Of a stretch of 64,000 nucleotides of DNA, positions 17,337 through 26,659 are shown piece by piece. The notes beneath the pieces were generated by a model, which saw nothing but the letters and a program-made list of their open reading frames with translations, did not search any database and had not been told where the DNA came from. This DNA is from Gaiellasilicea sp963761905. GTDB lineage: Bacteria; Actinomycetota; Thermoleophilia; Gaiellales; Gaiellaceae. How positions within the stretch are numbered: position 1 is the stretch's first letter; each line of letters begins with the position of its first letter. A program made the translations under genes and the position numbers. Location: the NCBI GenBank assembly GCA_963761905.1, contig CAVXIQ010000005.1:186001-250000 (forward strand), read 5' to 3'.

Positions 17337-18523
17337 GCGCCGCCCCGAAGAACGGGAACGGTCGCGCCGTCGCGCGTGATCCCGTCGACGTCGACCTCGG
17401 GGCTCCCGATCATGAAGTCGACGTGGAGGTCGCTGCGGTTCGCGCGAGCCCGGTCGGCCTCGTCCTCGAGCGGGAAGGTGTAGGCGTTGCCGAGCGCGAT
17501 GTGGCTCGCCGCGTTCTCGTCGAGCAGCGTCTCGTAGAAGACCGTGCCGAGCGGTCCGATCCGTCCTTCGCCGTCCACGAGCGCGAGCTCGCCGAGCCGG
17601 TCGGCGCCCTCCTTCGCGACGATCGAGCGCAGCGCTTCTGCGCCCTCGTCCGCGTCGACCTTCGTCGCCCGACCGCCCTCGAACGTGATCTCGATTCCGG
17701 AGATGAAGGAGCCGTACACCTCGAGCGGCATCGTCGCACGGACGTGGCCGTCGACGCGCTCGGGATCCGGCGTCGTGAAGACCTCCTCGGTCGGCAGGTT
17801 CGGGTAATGCGTGAGCCCGTCGACGGTCGTGAAGTCGGCGCCGAGCCAGCGGTGGCTCGGAAGCAGGCCGACCGTGAGATCGGTGCCGGGACCCTGGAGG
17901 TGGATCGCGTCGAACCGCCGCTCGCTGAGCCGCTCGGCCGAGGCGACGATCGCGCGCATCCGCTCGCGCCACGCCTCCGCCGGATCGTCCGCTTCGAGCC
18001 GGCAGACGTGGACGATCTCGTCCCAGAGCTTGTCGAGCGCCGCCTCGGGATCGAGTTCCGGGTGGACGCGCTCGGCCCAGCGCGGGTTCGGACAGGGGCC
18101 GGCCGTCCAGTTCGTGGTGCGCGCGTTCACGACCTCGGGCACCTCCTTCACGTACGGGAGAAGATCGCGGCCCATCCTGGCCGGATCGATCCCGTCGAAG
18201 ATCGTCGAGTCGCTGCCGGTGAGCGAGACCCTGGCCGCGTGCTCATCCGAGAGCCAGCGCATCCGCTCGCCGATCCAGGGCGGGACGAACTCGAGCGAGT
18301 CCTCCGGTGCAAGCTCGAGCCGCGCCCGCTTGACGAGCTGGTCGAACCAGAGGACGTCGACCCAGCGGGCGCCGCGACGATAGGCCGAGCTGGCGACCGC
18401 GCGAACAGCGTCGGCCATCTCGTAGTAGGCCGTGATCCCGAGGATCTGACCTGGCTGGAGATTCGAGCCGAACCCGACGAGCAGGTCGGCGAGGCGCTCG
18501 AGGTCGCGGCTGCGATCCTGCAT
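17324..18523 (-). CDS. M29-family aminopeptidase, copy 2
   Basis: Intact 399-residue M29 metalloaminopeptidase. N-terminal SDxxxxLADLLVGFGSNLQPG-type sequence is followed by the C-terminal catalytic domain. Metal ligands come from the Glu residues of PTEEVFTTPD, the His of NAASHIALGN and the His/Asp of HVDFMIGS. Members remove N-terminal residues from peptides with two divalent metals. ATG 18523 has TAGTCT on the same strand eight bases upstream. It is upstream of and overlapping copy 1 and divergent from the pseudouridine synthase gene. Confidence 0.9.
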   Translation of the reverse strand: MQDRSRDLERLADLLVGFGSNLQPGQILGITAYYEMADAVRAVASSAYRRGARWVDVLWFDQLVKRARLELAPEDSLEFVPPWIGERMRWLSDEHAARVSLTGSDSTIFDGIDPARMGRDLLPYVKEVPEVVNARTTNWTAGPCPNPRWAERVHPELDPEAALDKLWDEIVHVCRLEADDPAEAWRERMRAIVASAERLSERRFDAIHLQGPGTDLTVGLLPSHRWLGADFTTVDGLTHYPNLPTEEVFTTPDPERVDGHVRATMPLEVYGSFISGIEITFEGGRATKVDADEGAEALRSIVAKEGADRLGELALVDGEGRIGPLGTVFYETLLDENAASHIALGNAYTFPLEDEADRARANRSDLHVDFMIGSPEVDVDGITRDGATVPVLRGGAWQI

Positions 18524-18531
18524 CGCGCGGC

Positions 18532-18537
18532 AGACTA
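18532..18537 (-). promoter_or_regulatory. Probable -10 element of M29 copy 2
   Basis: Reverse-strand TAGTCT, eight bases before the ATG at 18523, in the 20-base gap to the divergent pseudouridine synthase gene. Confidence 0.4.
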
Positions 18538-18543
18538 CCGCCT

Positions 18544-19233
18544 GTGCGGTTGAACGCTTACCTGGCGCGCGCGGGGGTCGCTTCGCGGCGCAAGTCCGAC
18601 GAGCTGATCAAGGCAGGGCGGGTGCGGGTGAACGGGGAGCCCGGCGAGCTGAACACGTTCGTCGGCTCGAGGGACGTCGTCGAGGTGGACGGCAAGACGG
18701 TCGCGAAGCAGAAGCTCGCCTACGTGCTCCTGCACAAGCCGGCGGGCGTCGTGACGACGGCGAGCGATCCGCAGGGGCGGCCGACGGTGGTCGGGCTCGT
18801 CGAGCATGAGTCGCACGTCGTCCCCGTCGGCCGGCTCGACGTCGAGACGACGGGCGCGCTGCTCCTGACGAACGACGGCCCGCTGGCGCACCGGCTCGCG
18901 CATCCGCGCTACGGCGTCGAGAAGGTCTACGAGGTCGAGACCTGGAAGCAGCCGACGGACGGGACGCTGCGGAAGCTGGCGGAGGGGGTGAAGCTCGAGG
19001 ACGGGCCGACCGCGCCGGCTCGGGTGCGCCGCCTGTCGGGCGCCCGCTTCGAGCTCGTGCTCCACGAGGGTCGAAACCGGCAGGTGCGGCGGATGGTCGA
19101 AGCGGTCGGCCATCGCGTGCGGCACTTGCATCGAAGCGTCTATGCCGGGCTCGAGCTCGGGTCGCTCGGCCCGGGCGAGTGGCGCGAGCTGACGCGGGCA
19201 GAGGTCGCATTGTTGGAGAAACGGTCGCGCTAG
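18544..19233 (+). CDS. rluB: Pseudouridine synthase, RsuA/RluB type
   Basis: RNA pseudouridine synthase, 229 residues. An S4 RNA-binding domain comes first (RLNAYLARAGVASRRKSDEL, residues 2-21). The catalytic domain has the signature GRLDVETTGALLLTNDG near residue 97, with the Asp as nucleophile, and RNRQVRRM near residue 178. The position next to scpB fits the scpA-scpB-rluB order of many Gram-positives, here interrupted by the two reverse aminopeptidases. The 23S rRNA target (RluB) is likely but cannot be proven from sequence. Confidence 0.93.
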   Translation: MRLNAYLARAGVASRRKSDELIKAGRVRVNGEPGELNTFVGSRDVVEVDGKTVAKQKLAYVLLHKPAGVVTTASDPQGRPTVVGLVEHESHVVPVGRLDVETTGALLLTNDGPLAHRLAHPRYGVEKVYEVETWKQPTDGTLRKLAEGVKLEDGPTAPARVRRLSGARFELVLHEGRNRQVRRMVEAVGHRVRHLHRSVYAGLELGSLGPGEWRELTRAEVALLEKRSR

Positions 19234-19270
19234 GAGCCGCCGCCGATTTGGGCGAGATGGGTGTCCCCGC

Positions 19271-20247
19271 TTACCGCACGAAGCCCATCCGCTCGTACAT
19301 CTGCGCAGCGTCGGCGCCGACGTCTCGCGCGCCTTCTCGGCTCCGACACCGAGCAGCCGCCGCAGCTCCTCCGGATCCGCGCGCAGCTCGCGATAGCGCT
19401 CCTGGATCGGCGTCACCGCCTCGACGACCGCCTCGCCGACGTCCTGCTTGAACTGCCCGTAGCCGCTGTCGCCGTAGCGCGACTCGATCGCCTCGGGCGC
19501 TTCGCCGGTCAGCGCCGCGAGGATGTCGATCAGGTTCGTGACGCCCGGCTTGTCGGGCGAGCGGCGCACATCGCGCTCCGAGTCCGTCACCGCCGAGCGG
19601 AACTTCTTCCGGATCACGTCGAGCTCGTCGAGCAGCAGCACCGTCCCCTGCGGCGTCCCCGCCGTCGTCGACATCTTCCGGGTCGGCTCCTGGAGGTCCA
19701 TGATCCGCGCGCCCACCTCCGGGTAGACGCCCCGCGGCACCGTGAACGTCTCCCCGAACCGCGCGTTGAATCGCTCGGCGAGGTCGCGGGAGAGCTCGAG
19801 ATGCTGGCGCTGGTCGTCGCCGATCGGGACGATGTCGGTCTGGTAGAGCAGGATGTCGCCGGCCATCAGGACGGGGTAGGTGAAGAGGCTCGCGGTGACG
19901 ACCTCCTGCCGCTCGCCCTTCTCCTTGAACTGCGTCATCCGGCCGAGCTGGCCGTAGCTCGTGACCGAGGCGAGCAGCCACGCCGCCTCGGCATGCGCCT
20001 GCACGTGGCTCTGGCAGAACACCGTCGAGCGCTCCGGGTCGAGCCCAGTCGCGAAGAGCATCGCGGCGAGATCGAGCGTCCGCTCGTGGAAGTCCTTCGG
20101 GTCGTACTCGACGGTGATCGAGTGCAGGTCGACGATGCAGAAGAACGCCTCGCCCTGCTCCTGGGTCGCCGCGTACTGGCGGAAGCCGCCGATCAGGTTG
20201 CCGAGCTGCTTCGCGCCGGTGGGCTGGATCCCGCTGAAGATGCGCAT
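19271..20247 (-). CDS. trpS: Tryptophanyl-tRNA synthetase (one frame break)
   Basis: Class I aminoacyl-tRNA synthetase that charges tRNA-Trp, about 325 residues. The N-terminal HIGH-like region is IFSGIQPTGAKQLGNLIGG, and the KMSKS-like loop is TRKMSTT. The active-site block GDDQRQHLELSRD is present. The correct C-terminus (DAAQMYERMGFVR) is read in another frame after a break near 19325, where the main frame otherwise runs on into nonsense. ATG 20247 is chosen because the fold starts there; a second ATG three codons upstream (20256) is possible. It is divergent from aroG. Confidence 0.92.
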
Positions 20248-20285
20248 GCCTCTCATCTTCGCGCAACCGCGCTCCGGCCGACTTC

Positions 20286-20291
20286 TACACT
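20286..20291 (+). promoter_or_regulatory. -10 element of aroG
   Basis: TACACT, exactly six bases before the ATG at 20298. With no room for a Shine-Dalgarno sequence, this is one of the clearest leaderless arrangements in the window. Confidence 0.6.
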
Positions 20292-20297
20292 GGCCCA

Positions 20298-21650
20298 ATG
20301 GCCGTCACCCCGGAAACCTGGACGCCTTCCTCGTGGCGGAGCCGTCCCGCCCGCCACCAGCCCGAATGGCCCGACGCGGCCCGCGCCGAGGCCGCGCTCG
20401 CGCAGCTGAAGGCCATGCCGCCGCTCGTCTTCGCGGGCGAGGCGCGCGACCTCCAGGCCTCGCTCGCCGAGGTCGCAGCCGGCCGCGCGTTCCTGCTCCA
20501 GGCCGGCGACTGCGCCGAGTCGTTCCACGACTTCACGGCCGTCTCGATCAGGGAGAAGCTGAAGATCCTGCTCCAGATGTCGGTCGTCCTGATCTACGGC
20601 TCGGCGCTCCCGCTCGTCAAGGTCGGCCGGATCGCGGGCCAGTTCGCAAAGCCGCGCTCGAGCCCGACCGAGCGCGTGGGGGAGGCCGACCTGCCGTCGT
20701 TCCTGGGCCACATGGTCAACGACGACGCGCCGACGGCCGAGGCGCGGATTCCCGACCCGGAGCGGATGGTGCGCGCCTACCACCAGTCGGCGGCGACGCT
20801 GAACCTCCTCCGCGCCTTCACGAAGGGCGGCTTCGCCGACCTGACCCAGGTGCAGATGTGGAACCAGGCCTTCGCGGCGAGCGCGCCCGAGGGGCAGCGC
20901 TACCAGGAGATCGCGGTCGAGATCGAGCGCGCCCTCGGCTTCATGCGCGCGTGCGGGATCGACCTCGTCGACGCGCCGCAGCTCCACCAGGTCGACGTCT
21001 GGACGAGCCACGAGGGCCTGCTGCTCGACTACGAGGAGGGCCTGACGCGGCAGGACTCGCTCACCGGCGACTGGTACGACTGCTCGGCGCATCTGCTCTG
21101 GATCGGCGAGCGGACGCGGCAGGCGGACGGCGCCCACGTCGAGTTCTTCGCCGGCGTCCACAACCCGCTCGGGGTCAAGCTCGGCCCGACCGCGACCGGG
21201 GAGGAGGCGGTCGAGCTCTGCGAGCGGCTGAACCCGGCGCGGATCCCGGGGCGGCTGACCTTCATCGTCCGGCTCGGCGCGGACGTGCTGCCGCAGGCGC
21301 TGCCGAGGCTCCTCCGCGCCGTCCGCGACGCCGAGCACCCGGTCGTCTGGGCGTGCGACCCGATGCACGCGAACATCTTCCGGACCGCGTCGGGGATCAA
21401 GACGCGCAGCTTCGACGCGATCATGGCCGAGGTCGAGGAGTTCTTCGAGGTCTGCCGCGCCGAGGACGTGTGGCCCGGCGGCGTCCATCTCGAGTTCACC
21501 GGCGAGGACGTGACCGAGTGCCTCGGCGGCTCTGCGGAGGTGCTCGAGGAGGAGCTGACGGCCCGCTACGAGAGCCTCTGCGATCCGCGCCTGAATGCCC
21601 GCCAGTCGCTCGACCTCGCCTTTCGCGTGGCCGAGCTGATGCGGATCTAG
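20298..21650 (+). CDS. aroG: 3-deoxy-D-arabino-heptulosonate-7-phosphate synthase, class II
   Basis: First committed enzyme of the shikimate pathway, condensing phosphoenolpyruvate and erythrose 4-phosphate. The 450-residue length and motifs are those of class II (plant/mycobacterial type): QAGDCAESF with the metal-binding Cys, RIAGQFAKPRSSP, GVKLGPTATGEE, and HLEFTGEDVTECLGG near the end. The TACACT hexamer ends six bases before the ATG. It is followed after four bases by tyrA and then aroA, an aromatic-amino-acid gene group. Confidence 0.96.
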   Translation: MAVTPETWTPSSWRSRPARHQPEWPDAARAEAALAQLKAMPPLVFAGEARDLQASLAEVAAGRAFLLQAGDCAESFHDFTAVSIREKLKILLQMSVVLIYGSALPLVKVGRIAGQFAKPRSSPTERVGEADLPSFLGHMVNDDAPTAEARIPDPERMVRAYHQSAATLNLLRAFTKGGFADLTQVQMWNQAFAASAPEGQRYQEIAVEIERALGFMRACGIDLVDAPQLHQVDVWTSHEGLLLDYEEGLTRQDSLTGDWYDCSAHLLWIGERTRQADGAHVEFFAGVHNPLGVKLGPTATGEEAVELCERLNPARIPGRLTFIVRLGADVLPQALPRLLRAVRDAEHPVVWACDPMHANIFRTASGIKTRSFDAIMAEVEEFFEVCRAEDVWPGGVHLEFTGEDVTECLGGSAEVLEEELTARYESLCDPRLNARQSLDLAFRVAELMRI

Positions 21651-21654
21651 GCGT

Positions 21655-22769
21655 ATGGCCCCGGTTCGCTCCGTCGCCGTCGTCGGCACGGGCTTGATCG
21701 GCGCGTCCGTCGCGCTCGGGGCGCGGCGCGCCGGGGTCGAGCGCGTGACCGGCTGGGATCCGGATGCGGCCCATCTCGCGGCGGCCGCGGAGCGAGGCGC
21801 CGTCGAGCCGGCGGCCGATCTCGTCTCCGCTCTCGTGGATGCCGAGCTGGCCGTCGTGGCGGCGCCGGTCACCGCGCTTCCGGCCCAGGTGCGGGCCGTG
21901 CTCGACGCGAGCGGGCCGGGATGCACCGTCACGGATGTCGGCTCGACGAAGGGTGGCGTCTGCGCGGCGGCCGCCGGCGAGGCGCGCTTCATCGGCGGCC
22001 ATCCGATCTGCGGCTCGGAAGCCCGCGGGCCCGAGCGTGCGACCGCCGAGCTCTTCGAGGGCGCGACCTGGTTCCTGACCCCTGTGGCGGCGACCGAGCC
22101 CGAGCGCTACAGGCTGGTCCACGGGTTCGTCTCGGCGCTCGGCGCGATCCCCGTCGCCGTCGACCCCGACGCCCACGACCGTCTCGTCGCGGTCACGAGC
22201 CATCTGCCGCACGCGCTCGCGAACGTGCTCCTGAACCACGCGGGCGGGACGCGCGTCGAGGGCCACGAGCCGCTCGCCGCCGCGGGAGGCTCGCTCCGGG
22301 ACATGACCCGGATCGCCGGAGCCAACCCTCGGATCTGGGTCGACATCTTCCTCGAGAACCGCGCTGCGCTCGCCGCCGCGCTCGCCGAGCACAGGCGGCG
22401 GATCGAGCAGGTCGAGGCGGCGCTCGACGCCGGCGACGCGGGCTTTCTCGCCCGCTGGATCGGCGAGGCCTCGCTGCACCGGCGGCGCCTCCTCGAAACC
22501 GCCTACGACGATCCCGGCTCGCTCCAGCGGCTGCGCGTCCACGTCCCCGACCGGCCGGGGGTGATCGCAGGCATCGCGCAGGCGCTCGGCGCCGAGCGGA
22601 TCAACATCGCCGACTTCGACCTCCAGCACCTCTCCACCGAGCGCGGCGGCACCCTGACGATCCTCGTCACCGGCGAGCAGGAGGCCGAGCGGGCGGCCGC
22701 GATCCTCGAGACGCAGGGCTACGGCGTCGTCGTCGCTCCTGTGCTCGACGACGAGCCAGCCGCGGATGA
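21655..22769 (+). CDS. tyrA: Prephenate dehydrogenase with ACT domain
   Basis: NAD(P)-dependent oxidative decarboxylation of prephenate toward tyrosine. The Rossmann motif VVGTGLIGASVALG is at residues 9-22, the substrate region has GGHPICGSEARGP, and a C-terminal ACT domain (RVHVPDRPGVIAGIAQALG) is a likely feedback-control site. In its own frame no stop occurs before 23217, well inside aroA, and that downstream translation is low-complexity shadow. A shift of frame near 22740-22765 would end it at TGA 22767-22769, overlapping aroA ATG as ATGA like its neighbours. The end coordinate is therefore inferred. Confidence 0.88.
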
Positions 22770-24046
22770 GGATCGAGCCGGCCGCGTCGATCCTCGGCCA
22801 TCTCGCCGTTCCGGGCGACAAGTCGATCTCGCATCGAGCCGTCCTCCTCGGCGCGGTCGCCGACGGCGAGACGCGGATCGCCGGCTTCGGCCGCTCGGCC
22901 GACACGGAGACGACGATCGCGGCGGTGCGAGCGCTCGGTGTGCGCGTCTACGAGGCCGATACGGAGACGCTGAGCGTCTTCGGGGTCGGCCTGCGCGGGC
23001 TGAAGCCGCCGCGGCAGCCGATCGACTGCGCCAACGCCGGCACTCTGATGCGGCTCCTGCCCGGGATCCTCGCCGGGCAGACGGGACGCTTCACGCTCAC
23101 CGGAGACGAGTCGCTGAGCTCGCGCCCGATGGAGCGGATCGCCGAGCCGCTGCGCCGGATGGGCGTCGCGGTCGAGACGATCGACGGACACGCGCCGCTG
23201 ACGATCGACGGCGGTGACGTCCAGCCGATCTCGTACGAGCTCCCGGTCGCGAGCGCGCAGGTGAAGTCCGCCGTCCTGCTCGCCGGCCTGTTTGCGCGAG
23301 AGGGCGAGACGACCGTCGTCGAGCCGCTCCCGACTCGGGACCACACCGAGACGATGCTCGAGGCCGCCGGAGCGAGGATCCGGCGCCGGCAGAAGAGCGC
23401 GTCCGTCTGGCCGGTCGACCGGCTCGAGCTGGGCACGGTCGAGGTGCCGGGCGACTTCTCCTCCGCGGCCCCGCTCATCGCCGCGACGACGCTCCTCGCC
23501 GGCTCCGAGCTGACGGTGCACGGCGTCAACCTGAACCCGCGGCGAACCGGCCTCCTCGACGTGCTCGAGCGGATGGGCGGCCGCGTCACCGTCTTCAACC
23601 GCCGGCGGATCGGCGGCGAGGCCGGCGGCGACCTCGACGTCCGCTCCGCCGAGCTCGTCGGAACGGAGGTGAGCGCGCGCGAGGTGCCGCTGCTCGTCGA
23701 CGAGCTCCCGCTCTTCGCGCTCCTGGCCGTCCACGCCCGCGGCGACAGCGTCCTCCGCGGCGCCGCCGAGCTCCGGGCCAAGGAGACCGACCGGATCGAG
23801 GCCGTGGTCGACGGGCTGCGCCGGCTCGGCGCGCACATCCGCGCGACCGAGGACGGCTTCGTCGTCCGCGGCGTCCCGACGCGCCTGCGCGGCGGCTCGA
23901 TGGACTCGCGCGGCGACCACCGGATCGCGATGGTCGCGGCGATCGCCGGCCTCGTCTCGCGCGAGGGCGTCGAGATCGGGGATGCCGAATCGGTCGCTGT
24001 ATCCTTCCCCGGCTTCTTCGACCTCCTGGAGTCCCTCAGACGATGA
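22766..24046 (+). CDS. aroA: 5-enolpyruvylshikimate-3-phosphate synthase
   Basis: Sixth step of the shikimate pathway, 426 residues. Conserved blocks include PGDKSISHRAVLLGA near residue 16, NAGTLMRLLPG near residue 90, and RAKETDRI near residue 335. NAGTLMRLLPG matches NAGTxxRxxxG, with a Leu-Met in place of the more common Ala-Met or Ser-Met pair, so it could belong to either inhibitor-sensitivity class. Its end overlaps the cmk ATG by four bases (ATGA). Confidence 0.96.
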   Translation: MRIEPAASILGHLAVPGDKSISHRAVLLGAVADGETRIAGFGRSADTETTIAAVRALGVRVYEADTETLSVFGVGLRGLKPPRQPIDCANAGTLMRLLPGILAGQTGRFTLTGDESLSSRPMERIAEPLRRMGVAVETIDGHAPLTIDGGDVQPISYELPVASAQVKSAVLLAGLFAREGETTVVEPLPTRDHTETMLEAAGARIRRRQKSASVWPVDRLELGTVEVPGDFSSAAPLIAATTLLAGSELTVHGVNLNPRRTGLLDVLERMGGRVTVFNRRRIGGEAGGDLDVRSAELVGTEVSAREVPLLVDELPLFALLAVHARGDSVLRGAAELRAKETDRIEAVVDGLRRLGAHIRATEDGFVVRGVPTRLRGGSMDSRGDHRIAMVAAIAGLVSREGVEIGDAESVAVSFPGFFDLLESLRR

Positions 24047-24678
24047 TCATCGCGATCGACGGCCCCGCCGGGGCCGGCAAGAGCACCGTCGCCCGGCTGC
24101 TCGCCGAGCGACTCTCGTTCCGCTACCTCGATACGGGCGCGATGTACCGCGCGCTCACCTGGCTCGCGCAGCGGCGCGAGCTCGCGCTCGACCAGGCCGA
24201 CGAGCTCGCGCAGCTCGCGCGCGACTTCCCGGTCGAGTTCGACGAGGCGGGGCGGGTCTTCATCGACGGCGCCGACGTGACCGCCTCGATCCGGAGGCCG
24301 GGGATCGACAAGCTCGTTCCCGTGGTCGCGCGGCACATCCCGGTGCGCGAGGTGATGCGCGAGCGACAGCGCACGCTCGGCGAGACCGGGGACGTGGTGA
24401 TCGAAGGGCGGGACATCGGCACCGTCGTCGCGCCGGGCGCGCAGGTGAAGGTGTACCTCGTCGCCGATCCGGCGATTCGGGCCCGCCGCCGCAGCGCCGA
24501 TCAGCCCGAGATCGCCGCCGACGCGCTCGCCACCGACCTCAGACTCCGAGACGAGAAGGACGCCGTCAACATGCGGCCGGCCGAAGACGCGGTTCAGATC
24601 GACACGACCGACCTCGGGGTCGAAGACGTCGTGGCGCGGATCGAGCAGCTCGTCCGCACGTACGCCGCACCGGCGTGA
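24043..24678 (+). CDS. cmk: Cytidylate kinase
   Basis: Phosphorylates CMP/dCMP, 211 residues. The P-loop is GPAGAGKST at residues 7-15, with YLDTGAMYRALTW as the CMP-binding block and IEGRDIGTVVAPGA as the conserved lid region. It overlaps aroA and is followed by plsC and der, a gene order frequent in Gram-positives (cmk-plsC-der). Confidence 0.96.
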   Translation: MIIAIDGPAGAGKSTVARLLAERLSFRYLDTGAMYRALTWLAQRRELALDQADELAQLARDFPVEFDEAGRVFIDGADVTASIRRPGIDKLVPVVARHIPVREVMRERQRTLGETGDVVIEGRDIGTVVAPGAQVKVYLVADPAIRARRRSADQPEIAADALATDLRLRDEKDAVNMRPAEDAVQIDTTDLGVEDVVARIEQLVRTYAAPA

Positions 24679-24688
24679 ACGGACCCGG

Positions 24689-25339
24689 ATGAACCGGGTC
24701 GACGCCGTTTGGGCGGTCGGCCGCGTCACCATCCAGCCGCTCACCCGGCTCTTCGTCCCGCTTCGCAACTACGGCGTCGAGCGGATCCCGCGCACCGGGG
24801 GCGTCGTGCTCGCCTTCAACCACTTCCACTGGATCGACCCGCCCGTGATGGGCGCCGCCTCGCCGCGGACCGTCCACTTCCTCGCGAAGGTCGAGGCGCA
24901 TCGCGTGCCGGGGCTCGGCCAGCTGATCCGCAGCTTCGGAACGATCTCCGTCCGCCGCGGCGAATCGGATCGCGAGGCGGTGCGGCTGATGCGCGAGGCG
25001 GTGCGCGACGGTCACGCGCTCGGTCTCTTCGCGGAAGGGACGCGGCAGCTCGGCGGTGTTCCGGGCCGAGTGCAGCCGGGTGCGGCGATGGTCGCTCTGC
25101 AGGAGGACGTGCCGGTCGTCCCGGCTGCGATTCACGGCTCGCACGAGTGGCGGCTCGGCAACTGGCATCCCGTCTCGGTCGCGTGGGGCGAGCCGGTGCG
25201 CTTCGAGGGGCTGCCGAAGGGCGGCAAGGGCTACCGCGAGGCGTCCGCCGAGATCGAGCGGCGGATCCACCGGCTCCACGACTGGCTCGCCGAGATCCAC
25301 GCGCTCGGCCGTCCAAGAGGCGCAGTGCCGCCCGCATGA
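24689..25339 (+). CDS. plsC: 1-acyl-sn-glycerol-3-phosphate acyltransferase
   Basis: A 216-residue PlsC-type acyltransferase for phosphatidic acid synthesis. Motif I is NHFHWID (NHx4D-like, about residues 44-50), motif III is EGTR near residue 116, and motif IV (VVPAAIHGS) is present. It belongs to the acyl-phosphate/acyl-ACP pathway with PlsX, whose gene is at 61901. Its TGA overlaps the ATG of der. Confidence 0.9.
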   Translation: MNRVDAVWAVGRVTIQPLTRLFVPLRNYGVERIPRTGGVVLAFNHFHWIDPPVMGAASPRTVHFLAKVEAHRVPGLGQLIRSFGTISVRRGESDREAVRLMREAVRDGHALGLFAEGTRQLGGVPGRVQPGAAMVALQEDVPVVPAAIHGSHEWRLGNWHPVSVAWGEPVRFEGLPKGGKGYREASAEIERRIHRLHDWLAEIHALGRPRGAVPPA

Positions 25340-26659
25340 GCGTCGACGAGCGAACCGCCGACATCGCCGGCACGGTCGCGATCGTCGGCTTCCCGAACGT
25401 CGGCAAGTCGACGCTCGTCAACCGCCTCACCGAGAGCCGTCAGGCGGTCGTCCACGAGACGCCGGGGGTGACGCGCGACCGCAAGGAGCTCGTCTGCGAG
25501 TGGAACGGCGTCCACTTCCTCCTGATCGACACGGGCGGCGTCGACGACCTCGCCACCGACGTCTTCAGCCCCGAGATCGCGAAGCAGGCGCGCGCCGCGA
25601 TCCTGGAGGCCGACCTGATCCTCTTCGTCGTCGACGCGCGGCACGGGATCACCCCGGGCGACGAGGAGCTCGCGGTGACGCTGCGCGCGTCGAGGAAGCC
25701 GGTCTTCGTGCTCGCGAACAAGATCGACGACCCGCGCAAGGACTTCCAGGCGGCGGAGTTCCACCGGCTCGGGCTGGGCGATCCGTGGCCGCTCTCCGCG
25801 TTGCACGGGCTCGGCACCGGCGACCTGCTCGACGAGGTCGTCGCGAAGCTGCCGGGCGAGGGACGGGCGCCGATCGGGGAGGAGACGATCCGCGTGGCGA
25901 TCCTCGGCCGGCCGAACGTCGGCAAGTCGTCGCTCCTGAACGCGCTCGTCGGGCACGAGCGGGTGATCGTCTCCGACGTCCCCGGCACGACGCGCGACGC
26001 GATCGACACGATTCTGGTTCGCGACGGGCAGCAGTTCCTGCTCGTCGACACGGCAGGCCTGCGGCGCAAGCGCAAGCAGCGGCAGGGGATCGAGTACTAC
26101 TCGGAGCTGCGGGCGCTCGAGGCCGCAGAGCGCGCCGACGTGGCGCTGATCCTGATCGACGCGAGCGAGGGGATCGTCGAGCAGGACCTCTCGGTCGCGG
26201 ACGTGGCGCGCAAGGCAGGCTGCTCCTCGCTCGTCGTGCTCTCGAAGTGGGACGTGAACGAGGTCACGCTCGAGGACGTGAAGCCGCGGATCGAGACGCC
26301 GGCTGCGCCAGCGCCCCCCGGTGATCGCGGTCTCGGCGAAGACCGGCCGCGGGCTCGACCGCCTGCTCGACCACGTCGTCTCGCTCTTCGAGAAGCACAC
26401 CGGCCGGGTTCCGACGCCGGCGCTGAACAACGCGCTCGCCGAGCTGCGCGAGGCCCGCCAGCCGCCGTCGCAACGAGGCCGGCGGCTGAATCTGCTCTAC
26501 GGCGCCCAGGTCTCCTCGCGCCCGCCGCGCATCCGGATCCACGTCAACGACCCGGGGCTCGTCACCCGCGATTACGCCTACTGGGTCGAGAACGAGCTCC
26601 GGAAGCGGTTCGCGCTGACCGGGGTGCCGGTGTCGATCGACTTCGTCAAGCGCTCGTGA
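25336..26659 (+). CDS. der: Ribosome-associated GTPase Der/EngA (one frame break)
   Basis: Double-GTPase needed for 50S assembly, about 441 residues. The first G domain has GFPNVGKST (about 16-24) and DTGGVDD; the second has GRPNVGKSS (about 191-199), DTAGLRRK and SKWD. The KH-like C-terminal domain (NNALAELREARQPPSQRGRR) lies in another frame after a break near 26305, where a run of six C (gcgccccccgg) is the suspect base run. It is a single-copy essential gene, which argues for a sequence error. Confidence 0.95.
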
